NCBI GenBank assembly: GCA_937894355.1
Contig: CALCRD010000414.1
Span: 1 to 7,378, forward strand
Source: an uncultured Bacillus sp.
GTDB lineage: Bacteria > Bacillota > Bacilli > Bacillales > Cytobacillaceae
Direction: 5' to 3'
DNA length: 7,378 nucleotides
Numbering within the stretch: the first letter of the stretch is position 1; each line of letters starts with the position of its first letter. The notes under the pieces were generated by a model that made no database searches, was not told the origin of the DNA, and was given only the letters and a program-made list of their open reading frames with translations. Both the position numbers and the translations under genes were made by a program. Of the stretch, positions 1-4,826 are shown one piece after another.

Positions 1-175
1 AGACACGCAGACTCCTCTAAAATGCCAAAGCATTTTATCGTGCGGAGTCAAATCAGAGATGATTATTCAAGTCCTGCAGGAGCACGAGCTGAGTGAGACT
101 CCGAAGGGAGGAACGACCGTAGGAGGCTCAGGGGTGAGCCTGCGGAAAGCGAAGTGTCTGGAGCGGAAATCAACA
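1..175 (+). repeat. Bacillaceae intergenic structured repeat, left part may be cut by the window edge
   Basis: This stretch is non-coding, richer in G and C than its flanks, and full of short self-complementary blocks. The right end (about 141-174, containing GCGGAAAGCGAAG and then CTGGAGCGGAAATCAAC) is a motif I recognise as the conserved end of a repeat found in many copies between genes in Bacillus and Geobacillus relatives. Visible structures are: a stem of GACTCC (10-15) with GGAGTC (44-49), enclosing a perfect TAAAATGC/GCATTTTA stem (18-25 with 30-37, CAAA loop); the palindrome TCCTGCAGGA (72-81); and GGCTCA/TGAGCC (125-130 with 135-140, GGGG loop). No protein is encoded. Family membership comes from memory of the motif. 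Whether it acts as RNA, as a DNA site or as a selfish repeat is not known to me. Confidence 0.7.
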
Positions 176-230
176 TCCCAGTTTAATAGAGCCAATAAAA
201 AAAAGAAAAATATTAGAGAGGAATTTTAAA

Positions 231-236
231 AAGGAG
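231..236 (+). promoter_or_regulatory. Ribosome binding site that decides the GTG start at 245
   Basis: AAGGAG sits 8 nt before GTG 245 and overlaps the other in-frame GTG at 236. This favours 245 as the start. The ATG at 243 overlaps GTG 245 in another frame and would be at a similar distance from the same site, but it reaches a stop after 16 codons. Confidence 0.6.
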
Positions 237-244
237 TGGTTTAT

Positions 245-466
245 GTGGGAGATATTCTTCAGAACGGTGTTGAAACAAGACGAAAAAGAATAATAGACCA
301 TCTGATTGCTTTTAATATTTATAAAAAAGAAGATAAGCATCTTTTTGAGCTAACACTTTCTGAGTTAGAAAATGAATACAAAAGATTTCAAACGCAAAGT
401 CATCCCCATGGGGACTTTGGTTCAATTCAATTATTTAATTGCAAAGCAAGAAACCCTAGACACTAA
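245..466 (+). CDS. Fur-regulated basic protein A-like small protein (FbpA family)
   Basis: A 73-residue hydrophilic, basic protein. Its core, from RKRIIDHLIAFNIYKK to LSELENEYKRF, matches my memory of the FbpA family (PF13076), small proteins of about 50-60 residues in Bacillus. In B. subtilis FbpA is under Fur control and is thought to assist the FsrA small RNA in sparing iron. The GTG at 245 is chosen because AAGGAG (231-236) lies 8 nt upstream. The in-frame GTG at 236 overlaps that site and is unlikely. An ATG at 243 lies in another frame and gives only 16 codons. The core ends near residue 48. The last 25 or so residues, rich in H, P, G and N, are read through a hairpin (395-419) next to a repeat cluster, so the C-terminus is probably not ancestral. 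I see no convincing Fur box. The family call is fairly secure; the iron role here is inference. Confidence 0.7.
   Translation: MGDILQNGVETRRKRIIDHLIAFNIYKKEDKHLFELTLSELENEYKRFQTQSHPHGDFGSIQLFNCKARNPRH
395..419 (+). repeat. Hairpin inside the 3' end of the FbpA-like gene
   Basis: CAAAGT (395-400) pairs with ACTTTG (414-419), and CCCC (404-407) pairs with GGGG (410-413), with CAT unpaired at 401-403. The right half, CATGGGGAC followed by GGTTC after three bases, resembles the CATGGGGACGGTTC side of the repeat seen on the minus strand near 6625-6640. It may be a decayed copy. It lies in the atypical C-terminal part of the gene. Confidence 0.5.
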
Positions 467-472
467 GAATCA

Positions 473-531
473 CGGGGACGGTTCCAGACCTCTGAAAAAG
501 CCGACTTTTCAGGAGCCTCGAACCGTCTCCG
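473..531 (+). repeat. REP-like long imperfect hairpin (GGGACGGTTC / GAACCGTCTCC)
   Basis: Left arm 473-499 and right arm 505-531 are complementary over about 27 positions, with roughly six mismatches, several of which would be G-U pairs in RNA. The loop is 500-504. The outer part carries GGGGACGGTTC on one side and GAACCGTCTCC on the other. The inner part is CTGAAAA against TTTTCAG. It begins 7 nt after the stop of the FbpA-like gene. It has no U-run and so is not a standard terminator. It is the most structured copy of the GAACCGTCCC family in the window. Confidence 0.7.
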
Positions 532-537
532 TTTGCA

Positions 538-600
538 TTTTCTCTGAGGAGAACCGTCCATGATTTTTCTCTGTTTTGGGACAGGAGAACCGTCCCCCTG
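538..600 (+). repeat. Two further GAACCGTCC repeat copies
   Basis: GGAGAACCGTCC occurs exactly at 548-559 and again at 584-595. TTTTCTCTG also occurs twice, at 538-546 and 565-573. The pair looks like a diverged tandem duplication. The second copy continues into a C-rich, GC-rich patch (about 590-645) that holds TGACCCGGCC (599-608) and TGACCCGCCC (629-638), unlike the surrounding AT-rich DNA. Confidence 0.7.
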
Positions 601-653
601 ACCCGGCCTGAGCCCCAACTTGGCCGCATGACCCGCCCGGGTAGGATTTCCTT

Positions 654-682
654 TTGCTTTGATGGTCAGGTTAGGATAAGAT
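654..682 (+). promoter_or_regulatory. Possible sigma-A promoter for the aldolase gene
   Basis: TTGCTT (654-659) and TAAGAT (677-682) are separated by 17 bp, about 32 nt ahead of the ATG at 715. The hexamers match consensus at about 3 and 4 of 6 positions. Spacing and location are right but the match is weak. Confidence 0.3.
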
Positions 683-714
683 TGTGGTAATAGTGATGTG
701 AGGCGGGGATTTGT

Positions 715-1749
715 ATGTATAGTTTTAAGAATGATTATAGTGAAGGTGCACATCCGCGGATACTAAATGCTTTAATTGAATCTAATTTTGAGCAGGAGGA
801 GGGTTACGGGGAGGATCGATATTCATTAAAAGCGATTGAATTTCTGAAGCAAAGAATCGGCCGGACAAACGTAGATATTCACTTAATTGCCGGGGGAACG
901 CAAACGAATCTTATCGCCATTTCCGCTTTCCTAAGGCCACATGAAGCGGCTATAGCTGCAAATACTGGACATATCTTGACTCATGAAACAGGTGCTATCG
1001 AAGCAACAGGCCATAAAATCATTTCGATTGAAGTGGAAGACGGAAAACTAAACCCTTGGCATATAAAGGGTGTACTTGAAGCCCACACCGACGAACACAT
1101 GGTCAAGCCAAAGCTTGTTTACATATCCAACTCAACCGAAATAGGTTCTATTTATCATAGGAGCGAATTGCAACAATTGAGTATTTTTTGCCAGGAAAAC
1201 AATCTAATTCTGTTTATGGATGGTGCCAGATTGGGATCCGCTCTCTGTTCTGAAGAAAATGACGTCAAATTGAGTGATCTTCCGTCACTTGTTGATGCCT
1301 TTTATATCGGGGGAACCAAAAACGGAGCACTGATTGGTGAGGCTTTAGTCATTTGCCAAGAATCTCTTAAGGAAGATTTCCGTTTTCATCTGAAACAAAA
1401 GGGAGCACTTCTGGCAAAAGGAAGACTATTGGGAGTCCAGTTTCTAGAATTATTTCGCGACAATCTTTATTTTGATTTGGCCTTACATGCCAATAAAATG
1501 GCTGAAATTTTAAGAGAAGAAATTAGCGAAGTAAAGATTAAGTTTCTGACCTATTCGCCATCAAATCAAATCTTTCCGATTCTGCCCAATTCGCTTATAT
1601 CGGAGCTTCAAAAGAAGTATTCTTTTCATATATGGGAAAAAGTCGATGACGATCACTCGGCGATCCGTCTGGTAACTTCTTGGGCAACAAAAGCGGAAGT
1701 GGTAGTCGGCTTTATCGAGGATTTGAAACAACTGTTAATGGAAGAATAA
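715..1749 (+). CDS. Low-specificity L-threonine aldolase family protein (PLP-dependent beta-eliminating lyase)
   Basis: A 344-residue cytosolic enzyme of the fold-type I PLP family (Beta_elim_lyase, PF01212). Members cleave L-threonine or L-allo-threonine to glycine and acetaldehyde. Visible landmarks are the N-terminal SFKNDYSEGAHPRIL block, GYGED (30-34), the phosphate-binding GGTQTN (60-65), His90 in THETGA, which would stack on the PLP ring, Asp169 and Arg172 in MDGARL, and Lys202 in GGTKNG, the expected Schiff-base lysine. Arg318, in a late AIRLVTSW block, fits the substrate carboxylate site. All key residues are present and the length is normal for the family. The start is preceded by a G-rich but imperfect ribosome site, AGGCGGGG (701-708). 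The gene is a single unit closed by a strong terminator. It could also be an allied aminotransferase-like lyase; exact substrate preference cannot be read from sequence. Confidence 0.9.
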   Translation: MYSFKNDYSEGAHPRILNALIESNFEQEEGYGEDRYSLKAIEFLKQRIGRTNVDIHLIAGGTQTNLIAISAFLRPHEAAIAANTGHILTHETGAIEATGHKIISIEVEDGKLNPWHIKGVLEAHTDEHMVKPKLVYISNSTEIGSIYHRSELQQLSIFCQENNLILFMDGARLGSALCSEENDVKLSDLPSLVDAFYIGGTKNGALIGEALVICQESLKEDFRFHLKQKGALLAKGRLLGVQFLELFRDNLYFDLALHANKMAEILREEISEVKIKFLTYSPSNQIFPILPNSLISELQKKYSFHIWEKVDDDHSAIRLVTSWATKAEVVVGFIEDLKQLLMEE

Positions 1750-1781
1750 GTGGGAAACTCAGCCAACAATCCGAGCAATAG

Positions 1782-1813
1782 AAAGACCTCTAATATGTTT
1801 AGAGGTCTTTTTG
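1782..1813 (+). terminator. Rho-independent terminator after the aldolase gene
   Basis: Perfect 12-bp stem AAAGACCTCTAA (1782-1793) with TTAGAGGTCTTT (1799-1810) and a 5-nt loop, followed by further T. It lies 33 nt after the stop. On the minus strand the stem is followed by a weaker T-rich tail, so it could also serve the small minus-strand gene that ends at 1829. Confidence 0.9.
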
Positions 1814-1828
1814 TAGTTAAAACTGCAG

Positions 1829-1984
1829 TTATTTTTTATTCTTTTGCCGGCCACTTTTCTTTTGACTTTGCGAACTTGAATTTCCAATTTGAAAATCATT
1901 GGCCAATTCCACATCATTTCGATTGTCCTGTCTTTCGATTTGCTTTCTAATTTGATTACTATTTTGTTTTCCTTGTTTGGACAT
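1829..1984 (-). CDS. Probable small hydrophilic protein, unassigned (small spore protein-like composition)
   Basis: Fifty-one residues starting MSKQGKQNSNQIRKQIERQ, very rich in Q, N, K and S, with no Cys or Trp, a single block VELANDFQ in the middle and a lysine-rich end. Composition and size recall small acid-soluble spore proteins, and NxELANDF loosely resembles the EFA repeats of gamma-type SASPs, but I cannot match it to a named family. The start at 1984 has a partial ribosome site (AGAGATGA-like) about 8 nt upstream on this strand. An earlier in-frame ATG at 1996 overlaps that site. It converges on the aldolase gene across a terminator and diverges from the gene at 2156. It could still be a chance reading frame in AT-rich DNA. 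Confidence 0.5.
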   Translation of the reverse strand: MSKQGKQNSNQIRKQIERQDNRNDVELANDFQIGNSSSQSQKKSGRQKNKK

Positions 1985-2071
1985 TTCTAAGCTCATCTCT
2001 CTTTCAAATATGATCCTTTTTAATATGCGCAAAGGTTGAGGAAATAACTTAAATTTTTAGCAAAAAAAATA

Positions 2072-2077
2072 TATAAT
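2072..2077 (+). promoter_or_regulatory. Candidate -10 element for the gene at 2156
   Basis: TATAAT at 2072-2077 lies 79 nt ahead of the ATG, with a poor TTAAAT 17 bp upstream. A second TATAAT (2131-2136) is too near the gene: its start point would fall inside the ribosome site GGGGAGTGA. I therefore favour the first, weakly. Confidence 0.3.
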
Positions 2078-2155
2078 TTGAAGTGAGAGGACTGCGGATT
2101 TAGTTTGAAATTGATATTGGATCTAGACTCTATAATGGTGGGGAGTGAATAAAAG

Positions 2156-2620
2156 ATGGAAAAAAACTTGTTTGAAAAATTGTTAAACAATTTGCAAGCG
2201 CTAAAAGGAGAACTCGGGGAAAAGCAAGCTAAAAGCCTAAATCTGGAACGCTTAGAACGTATCCTTAATCGGTTGCAAGCTTTTTCATCAGAATGTGAGC
2301 AATGCGAAAAACACCTTTTAGAGCTAAATGACAATATTGAATCGCTAAAAAATAGACACGGTCAAATTGAAAAGGCAGAAATTAAGGAACATCTGCTTAA
2401 AGTGAACGCCGTAGTTTCACATCTTCAAAATAAACATAAATTGGTTACAGAAGGCTATTACATGAGCATCTACATGTCGATTGGGATGAGCATCGGCTTA
2501 GTTTTTGGCATGCTTTTATTTGAAAATATCGCCTTTGGTTTGCCAATTGGAATGATCATGGGAATCGCCATTGGTACTGGGCTCGATGCAGACGCCAAGA
2601 AAAAAGGCACACAAATCTAG
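2156..2620 (+). CDS. Coiled-coil protein with C-terminal glycine-zipper membrane segments, function unknown
   Basis: A 154-residue protein with two parts. Residues 1-97 are highly charged with leucine spacing typical of coiled coil. Residues 101-142 form a glycine-zipper-like membrane region, with repeated MSIxMSIG, SIGLVFGM and GLPIGMIMGIAIGTG, probably two short helices joined by a turn near ENIAFG. It ends in a soluble, lysine-containing tail (DADAKKKG). Cys47 and Cys50 form a CxxC with His53 just after, in the coiled coil; this might bind metal or form a disulfide. There is no cleavable signal peptide. The ribosome site GGGGAGTGA sits about 7 nt before the ATG. Similar C-terminal segments occur in Bacillus hypothetical proteins that I recall, but I know of no tested function. 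It appears monocistronic, with a terminator at 2716. Confidence 0.8.
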   Translation: MEKNLFEKLLNNLQALKGELGEKQAKSLNLERLERILNRLQAFSSECEQCEKHLLELNDNIESLKNRHGQIEKAEIKEHLLKVNAVVSHLQNKHKLVTEGYYMSIYMSIGMSIGLVFGMLLFENIAFGLPIGMIMGIAIGTGLDADAKKKGTQI

Positions 2621-2629
2621 CAAATCACC

Positions 2630-2683
2630 ATTAATCCCCCTGATAAGAAAGTATTAATTTCCGATATCAAGAATATTAATCCC
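2630..2683 (+). repeat. Three short direct repeats ATTAAT(C/T)(C/T)C with a period of 22-23 bp
   Basis: ATTAATCCC starts at 2630, ATTAATTTCC at 2653 and ATTAATCCC at 2675. The first two units also share GATA and AAG/AAT-like bases after the core, so they look like a decayed tandem repeat. They lie between the stop at 2620 and its terminator, thus in the mRNA 3' end. Confidence 0.5.
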
Positions 2684-2715
2684 TTTTGTAAAATAAATAT
2701 TATTAGCAATATAAC

Positions 2716-2752
2716 TGGTTGCGGGCATCTTGAAAGCTCCAACCATTTTTTT
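2716..2752 (+). terminator. Rho-independent terminator after the glycine-zipper gene
   Basis: TGGTTG (2716-2721) pairs with CAACCA (2740-2745), with GGC/GC contacts possible inside, followed by seven T residues (2746-2752). It lies about 95 nt after the stop. Confidence 0.8.
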
Positions 2753-2844
2753 CTATTGAAAAAATGAAACTTTTTTAAGAAAGAACCGTATTAACAAGTA
2801 TGGTTGAGCTTATACTTCGGTAGTGGTTTCAGTTATTAAGCTAT

Positions 2845-2872
2845 CAAACTAAAAAAATTTGAACTTAGTTTG
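2845..2872. promoter_or_regulatory. Inverted repeat, possible operator upstream of the SPFH gene
   Basis: CAAACTAA (2845-2852) and TTAGTTTG (2865-2872) are perfect inverted copies with a 12-nt AT-rich spacer, about 28 bp upstream of the proposed -35. It could bind a dimeric regulator, but AT-rich DNA yields such repeats by chance. Confidence 0.3.
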
Positions 2873-2899
2873 GAAATATTTCTATGAATTGTAAAACAT

Positions 2900-2928
2900 T
2901 TGTCAAAGAATATCGTTTACAATTGAAT
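2900..2928 (+). promoter_or_regulatory. Probable sigma-A-type promoter of the SPFH gene
   Basis: TTGTCA (2900-2905) and TTGAAT (2923-2928) are 17 bp apart, leaving a leader of about 27 nt before the ATG at 2962. The -35 matches 5 of 6 positions and the -10 matches 4 of 6. Confidence 0.45.
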
Positions 2929-2961
2929 TAGTAGTATTTTTAAATAGAAAAGGGGGATTTT

Positions 2962-3753
2962 ATGAAAACAAAACTATTTACTGCAGGTGCTGTTCTAGCA
3001 ATCGTACTTATTTTATCATTGTTCTCAGTGACAACAGTTGCATCAGGACACAGAGGTGTTCTTTTACAACTAGGAGAAGTAAAACCAACAATCCTTGATG
3101 AAGGATTCCACTTTAAGATACCTTTTATCCAAAACGTTCAGCCAATCGAAGTGCGGGTTCAAAAGGAAGAAAGCTCGCAAACTGCAGCTTCAAAAGATCT
3201 TCAAACTGTAACAGCAACTGTAGCTGTGAACTTTTCAATTAACCCAAATGCTGTAAATAAGCTTTACCAAGAGATAGGCTTAGATTATAAAGCTAGGATT
3301 ATTGATCCGGCAATCGCCGAAGCATTGAAAGCAGTAACCGCGCAATATACTGCCGAGGAAATGATTTCGAAACGCCCGGAAGTATCAGCAAAAGTAAAGG
3401 ACATGCTTGAAGAAAAGCTAACCAAATATTTTATGATTTTAGAGGAAATAAATATCAAAGAATTTGCTTTTAGTGAAGAGTTTAACAAAGCAATTGAACA
3501 AAAACAAACTGCTGAACAAAACGCCTTAAAAGCAACAAGAGATTTAGAGCGGATAAAAATCGAAGCAGAGCAACAAATCGCCCAAGCACAAGCTGAAGCA
3601 GAAGCACTTAGATTAAAAAAGGCGGAAGTAACCCCAGAGTTGATTAAATTGAAAGAAATTGAAGTCCAAGAGAAGGCATTGAAAAAATGGGATGGAAAAC
3701 TACCGAATGTAACCGGCGGAGCAACTCCATTCATTGACGTAACAGGTGAATAA
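2962..3753 (+). CDS. SPFH domain / prohibitin family membrane protein
   Basis: A 263-residue prohibitin-like protein. Residues 5-27 form an uncleaved N-terminal membrane anchor, followed by an SPFH (Band 7) domain from about 25 to 175, including GHRGVLLQLGEV and GFHFKIPFIQNV. An Ala/Glu/Lys/Gln-rich coiled coil covers about 178-245 (AEQQIAQAQAEAEALRLKKAE), and the prohibitin-type tail is LPNVTGGATPFIDV. Such proteins build large ring- or cage-like membrane scaffolds that organise membrane domains or guard membrane proteases; no partner such as an NfeD gene or FtsH is next to it here. An AGGGGG ribosome site lies a few bases before the ATG. It is a single-gene unit with its own promoter and a strong terminator. 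The family call is secure; the cellular role is inferred. Confidence 0.92.
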   Translation: MKTKLFTAGAVLAIVLILSLFSVTTVASGHRGVLLQLGEVKPTILDEGFHFKIPFIQNVQPIEVRVQKEESSQTAASKDLQTVTATVAVNFSINPNAVNKLYQEIGLDYKARIIDPAIAEALKAVTAQYTAEEMISKRPEVSAKVKDMLEEKLTKYFMILEEINIKEFAFSEEFNKAIEQKQTAEQNALKATRDLERIKIEAEQQIAQAQAEAEALRLKKAEVTPELIKLKEIEVQEKALKKWDGKLPNVTGGATPFIDVTGE

Positions 3754-3770
3754 AATATCGTGAAATTTTG

Positions 3771-3827
3771 ACAGGTAACTAGTCCTTCACCAGAAATCTG
3801 GAGGGGGGCAGGTTACCTGTTTTTTTT
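3771..3827 (+). terminator. Rho-independent terminator after the SPFH gene
   Basis: The outer 9-bp stem ACAGGTAAC (3771-3779) pairs with GTTACCTGT (3812-3820) and runs into eight T residues. An inner stem, CCAG (3790-3793) with CTGG (3798-3801), is extended by CCTTC against GGGGG through G-U pairs. It starts 18 nt after the stop codon. Confidence 0.9.
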
Positions 3828-3926
3828 GTGGAAACTGACAAATATTAGGCTGCTAAGTGACCAAGAGAAATGCATGATCTGGATATGCTGGTTCTATTAA
3901 CCAAATATGCAAAAAATGTTGCGATT

Positions 3927-3953
3927 TTGAGCTAAATCGATTCATGGTACAAT
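3927..3953 (+). promoter_or_regulatory. Probable extended -10 promoter for the membrane protein gene
   Basis: TACAAT (3948-3953) is preceded by TGG, an extended -10 form common in Bacillus. TTGAGC (3927-3932) lies 15 bp upstream, a short spacer that extended -10 promoters tolerate. The implied leader is about 105 nt. Confidence 0.45.
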
Positions 3954-4064
3954 TAATGTAATAGATGAATAGTTTGATATGGCGCGTTATTTTTTTCAAC
4001 CTGTATGTGGTTATGAACTCGCTGAGATAGTAACGGATAACGATAGCTTATGGGGAGGATTAAA

Positions 4065-4475
4065 ATGAGTAAAAAGCTCAGTGGAAGTGTTTTTTTAGCT
4101 CCGTGGATCTTATCATTACTACTTATTATATATTTGGAAATCTTTTCGTTGGAATTTCTCACACCTGAAGGAGATTGGGTGGAAATCATTATTGGGTTAT
4201 TTATCCACAATATTCCATTGATTGTTTTGTTGATGATTCTGATCATTTCCTGGAAGTATGAAATTGTTGGCGTTATAGCTTTTTTTCTAGCAGGATTGCT
4301 TTATGTTACCCTGAATGTGGTTCGTTTTCCCGATGGATGGTATATGGCTCTCGCCTGGACGTTGCCGATTGGTGTGCCACTATTTCTGATAAGTATCTTA
4401 TTTTTAATTAATTGGCGCAAAAAGGTACAACTAGTGAAGTTTTTTAGAACATATACTAGCGATATTAAAGGATAG
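4065..4475 (+). CDS. Four-helix integral membrane protein, function unknown (DUF7670-like)
   Basis: A 136-residue hydrophobic protein with four predicted membrane helices at about 8-30, 38-62, 66-88 and 95-117. A basic C-terminal end (NWRKK, then FFRTYTSDIKG) is probably cytoplasmic. The pattern of IGLFIHNIPLIVLLMILIISWKYEIVG, then a glycine-containing third helix, resembles what I recall of the DUF7670 family; I cannot confirm the assignment. The ATG at 4065 is chosen because GGGGAGG (4052-4058) sits 6 nt upstream. The earlier in-frame ATG at 4050 overlaps that site. No charged residues inside the helices suggest transport chemistry. It looks monocistronic, with its own promoter and terminator. 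Confidence 0.8.
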   Translation: MSKKLSGSVFLAPWILSLLLIIYLEIFSLEFLTPEGDWVEIIIGLFIHNIPLIVLLMILIISWKYEIVGVIAFFLAGLLYVTLNVVRFPDGWYMALAWTLPIGVPLFLISILFLINWRKKVQLVKFFRTYTSDIKG

Positions 4476-4524
4476 TTTGGCCAGGAGTCTTATTGATGGT
4501 TAGAAAGTGTGAATCAATTCTGTG

Positions 4525-4579
4525 AAAAAAAGGCTGGATAAGAGGTTGTTGGCGTTAGAAATTGCCTGCAGCCTTTTTT
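4525..4579 (+). terminator. Rho-independent terminator after the membrane protein gene
   Basis: AAAAAAGGCTG (4526-4536) pairs perfectly with CAGCCTTTTTT (4569-4579) around a 32-nt loop, the right arm ending in six T. TTTTTGG (4575-4581) can also pair with CCAAAAA (4585-4591), which would compete with the stem. The large loop makes it less typical than the other terminators here. Confidence 0.7.
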
Positions 4580-4606
4580 GGCATCCAAAAAGTTCCCTAT
4601 TAAACT

Positions 4607-4690
4607 TCAAAAAAAGATCACGAGAACCGTCCCTGTGTGTGAAGCATCAAAAAGGGTCACGAGAACCGTCCCCGTGGTTGCCCGTGGTTG
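4607..4690 (+). repeat. Tandem GAACCGTCCC REP-like repeats
   Basis: TCACGAGAACCGTCCCTGTG (4618-4637) and TCACGAGAACCGTCCCCGTG (4657-4676) differ at one base and are spaced 39 bp apart. Each is preceded by TCAAAAA plus a few purines (4607 and 4647). The second is followed by an exact 10-bp tandem duplication, CCCGTGGTTG at 4671-4680 and 4681-4690. Both copies have the same orientation as the GAACCGTCC copies at 548 and 584 and the one near 6624. Confidence 0.8.
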
Positions 4691-4755
4691 AAAACCGACT
4701 CCGCTTTGTAATGTTTCGGTAAATATTACCAGCTTAGGACTTGGTTTTCTGAAAA

Positions 4756-4791
4756 TTGTGTACTATGATTGGGGTAAGGGTAGTATATATT
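4756..4791 (+). promoter_or_regulatory. Candidate promoter and operator of the ABC exporter operon
   Basis: GTGTACTA (4758-4765) and TAGTATAT (4781-4788) form an inverted repeat matching at 6 of 8 positions around a G-rich 15-nt centre. TTGTGT (4756-4761) and TAGTAT (4781-4786) could be -35 and -10 with a long 19-bp spacer; TATATT (4786-4791) is an alternative -10. Long spacers and dyads are common where MerR- or GntR-type regulators control drug-export ABC operons, but no regulator gene is present in the window. The family is inference. Confidence 0.35.
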
Positions 4792-4805
4792 TCACTGTTG
4801 ACCTG

Positions 4806-4820
4806 ACCCTAAAGGAGGGT
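4806..4820 (+). promoter_or_regulatory. Ribosome site of the ABC ATPase lying in an ACCCT/AGGGT dyad
   Basis: The strong ribosome site AAAGGAGGGTG (4811-4821), 5-6 nt before ATG 4827, fixes the start well inside the longer open frame. ACCCT (4806-4810) can pair with AGGGT (4816-4820), so part of the site could be masked in the mRNA. TTGACC (4798-4803) just upstream looks like a -35, but any -10 at normal spacing would fall on the start codon. Confidence 0.5.
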
Positions 4821-4826
4821 GTCTTT

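Larger units (their letters stand above)
2621..2961. other. 341-base intergenic region without a gene
   Basis: It holds, in order: three spaced ATTAAT repeats (2630-2683), a terminator (2716-2752), an 8-bp inverted repeat (2845-2872) and a probable promoter for the SPFH gene. I see no credible open reading frame. Confidence 0.8.
3754..4064. other. About 310 bases without a gene
   Basis: It contains the terminator of the SPFH gene (3771-3827) and a probable extended -10 promoter (3927-3953) with a leader of about 105 nt before the next gene. I see no other repeat or open frame worth calling. Confidence 0.75.
4476..4826. other. About 350 bases without a gene, repeat-rich
   Basis: It holds a terminator (4525-4579), a competing small hairpin (4575-4591), two tandem GAACCGTCCC repeats (4607-4690), an inverted repeat/promoter region (4756-4791) and a leader stem over the ribosome site of the ABC ATPase. 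A 66-codon open frame from 4522 is explained by the terminator and repeats and is not called. Confidence 0.75.

Noticed and set aside
52..70. Possible Fur box (ATGATTAT core) for the FbpA-like gene
   Set aside because: Only the core half matches the GATAATGATTATC pattern and it lies about 180 bp upstream inside the structured repeat.
372..563. 63-codon plus-strand frame overlapping the FbpA-like gene
   Set aside because: Its ATG lies inside the FbpA-like gene in another frame and the rest is repeat sequence (ending in a translated GAGAACCGTCC).
463..753. 96-codon minus-strand open frame across the repeat patch
   Set aside because: It runs through hairpins and GC-rich repeat DNA, overlaps the aldolase start, and its translation is proline/arginine-rich read-through of the repeats.
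1750..1950. 66-codon plus-strand frame directly after the aldolase gene
   Set aside because: It passes through the 12-bp terminator and is the antisense of the more plausible small minus-strand gene.
2111..2136. TTGATA/TATAAT promoter for the glycine-zipper gene
   Set aside because: Spacer is only 14 bp and the start point would lie within the ribosome site.
3285..3734. 149-codon antisense frame within the SPFH gene
   Set aside because: It mirrors the Ala/Glu/Lys-rich coiled-coil codons as Ser/Phe/Ala and has no family features.
4522..4722. 66-codon frame in the repeat-rich gap
   Set aside because: It starts in the terminator stem and encodes two copies of the repeat (SREPS); no ribosome site.
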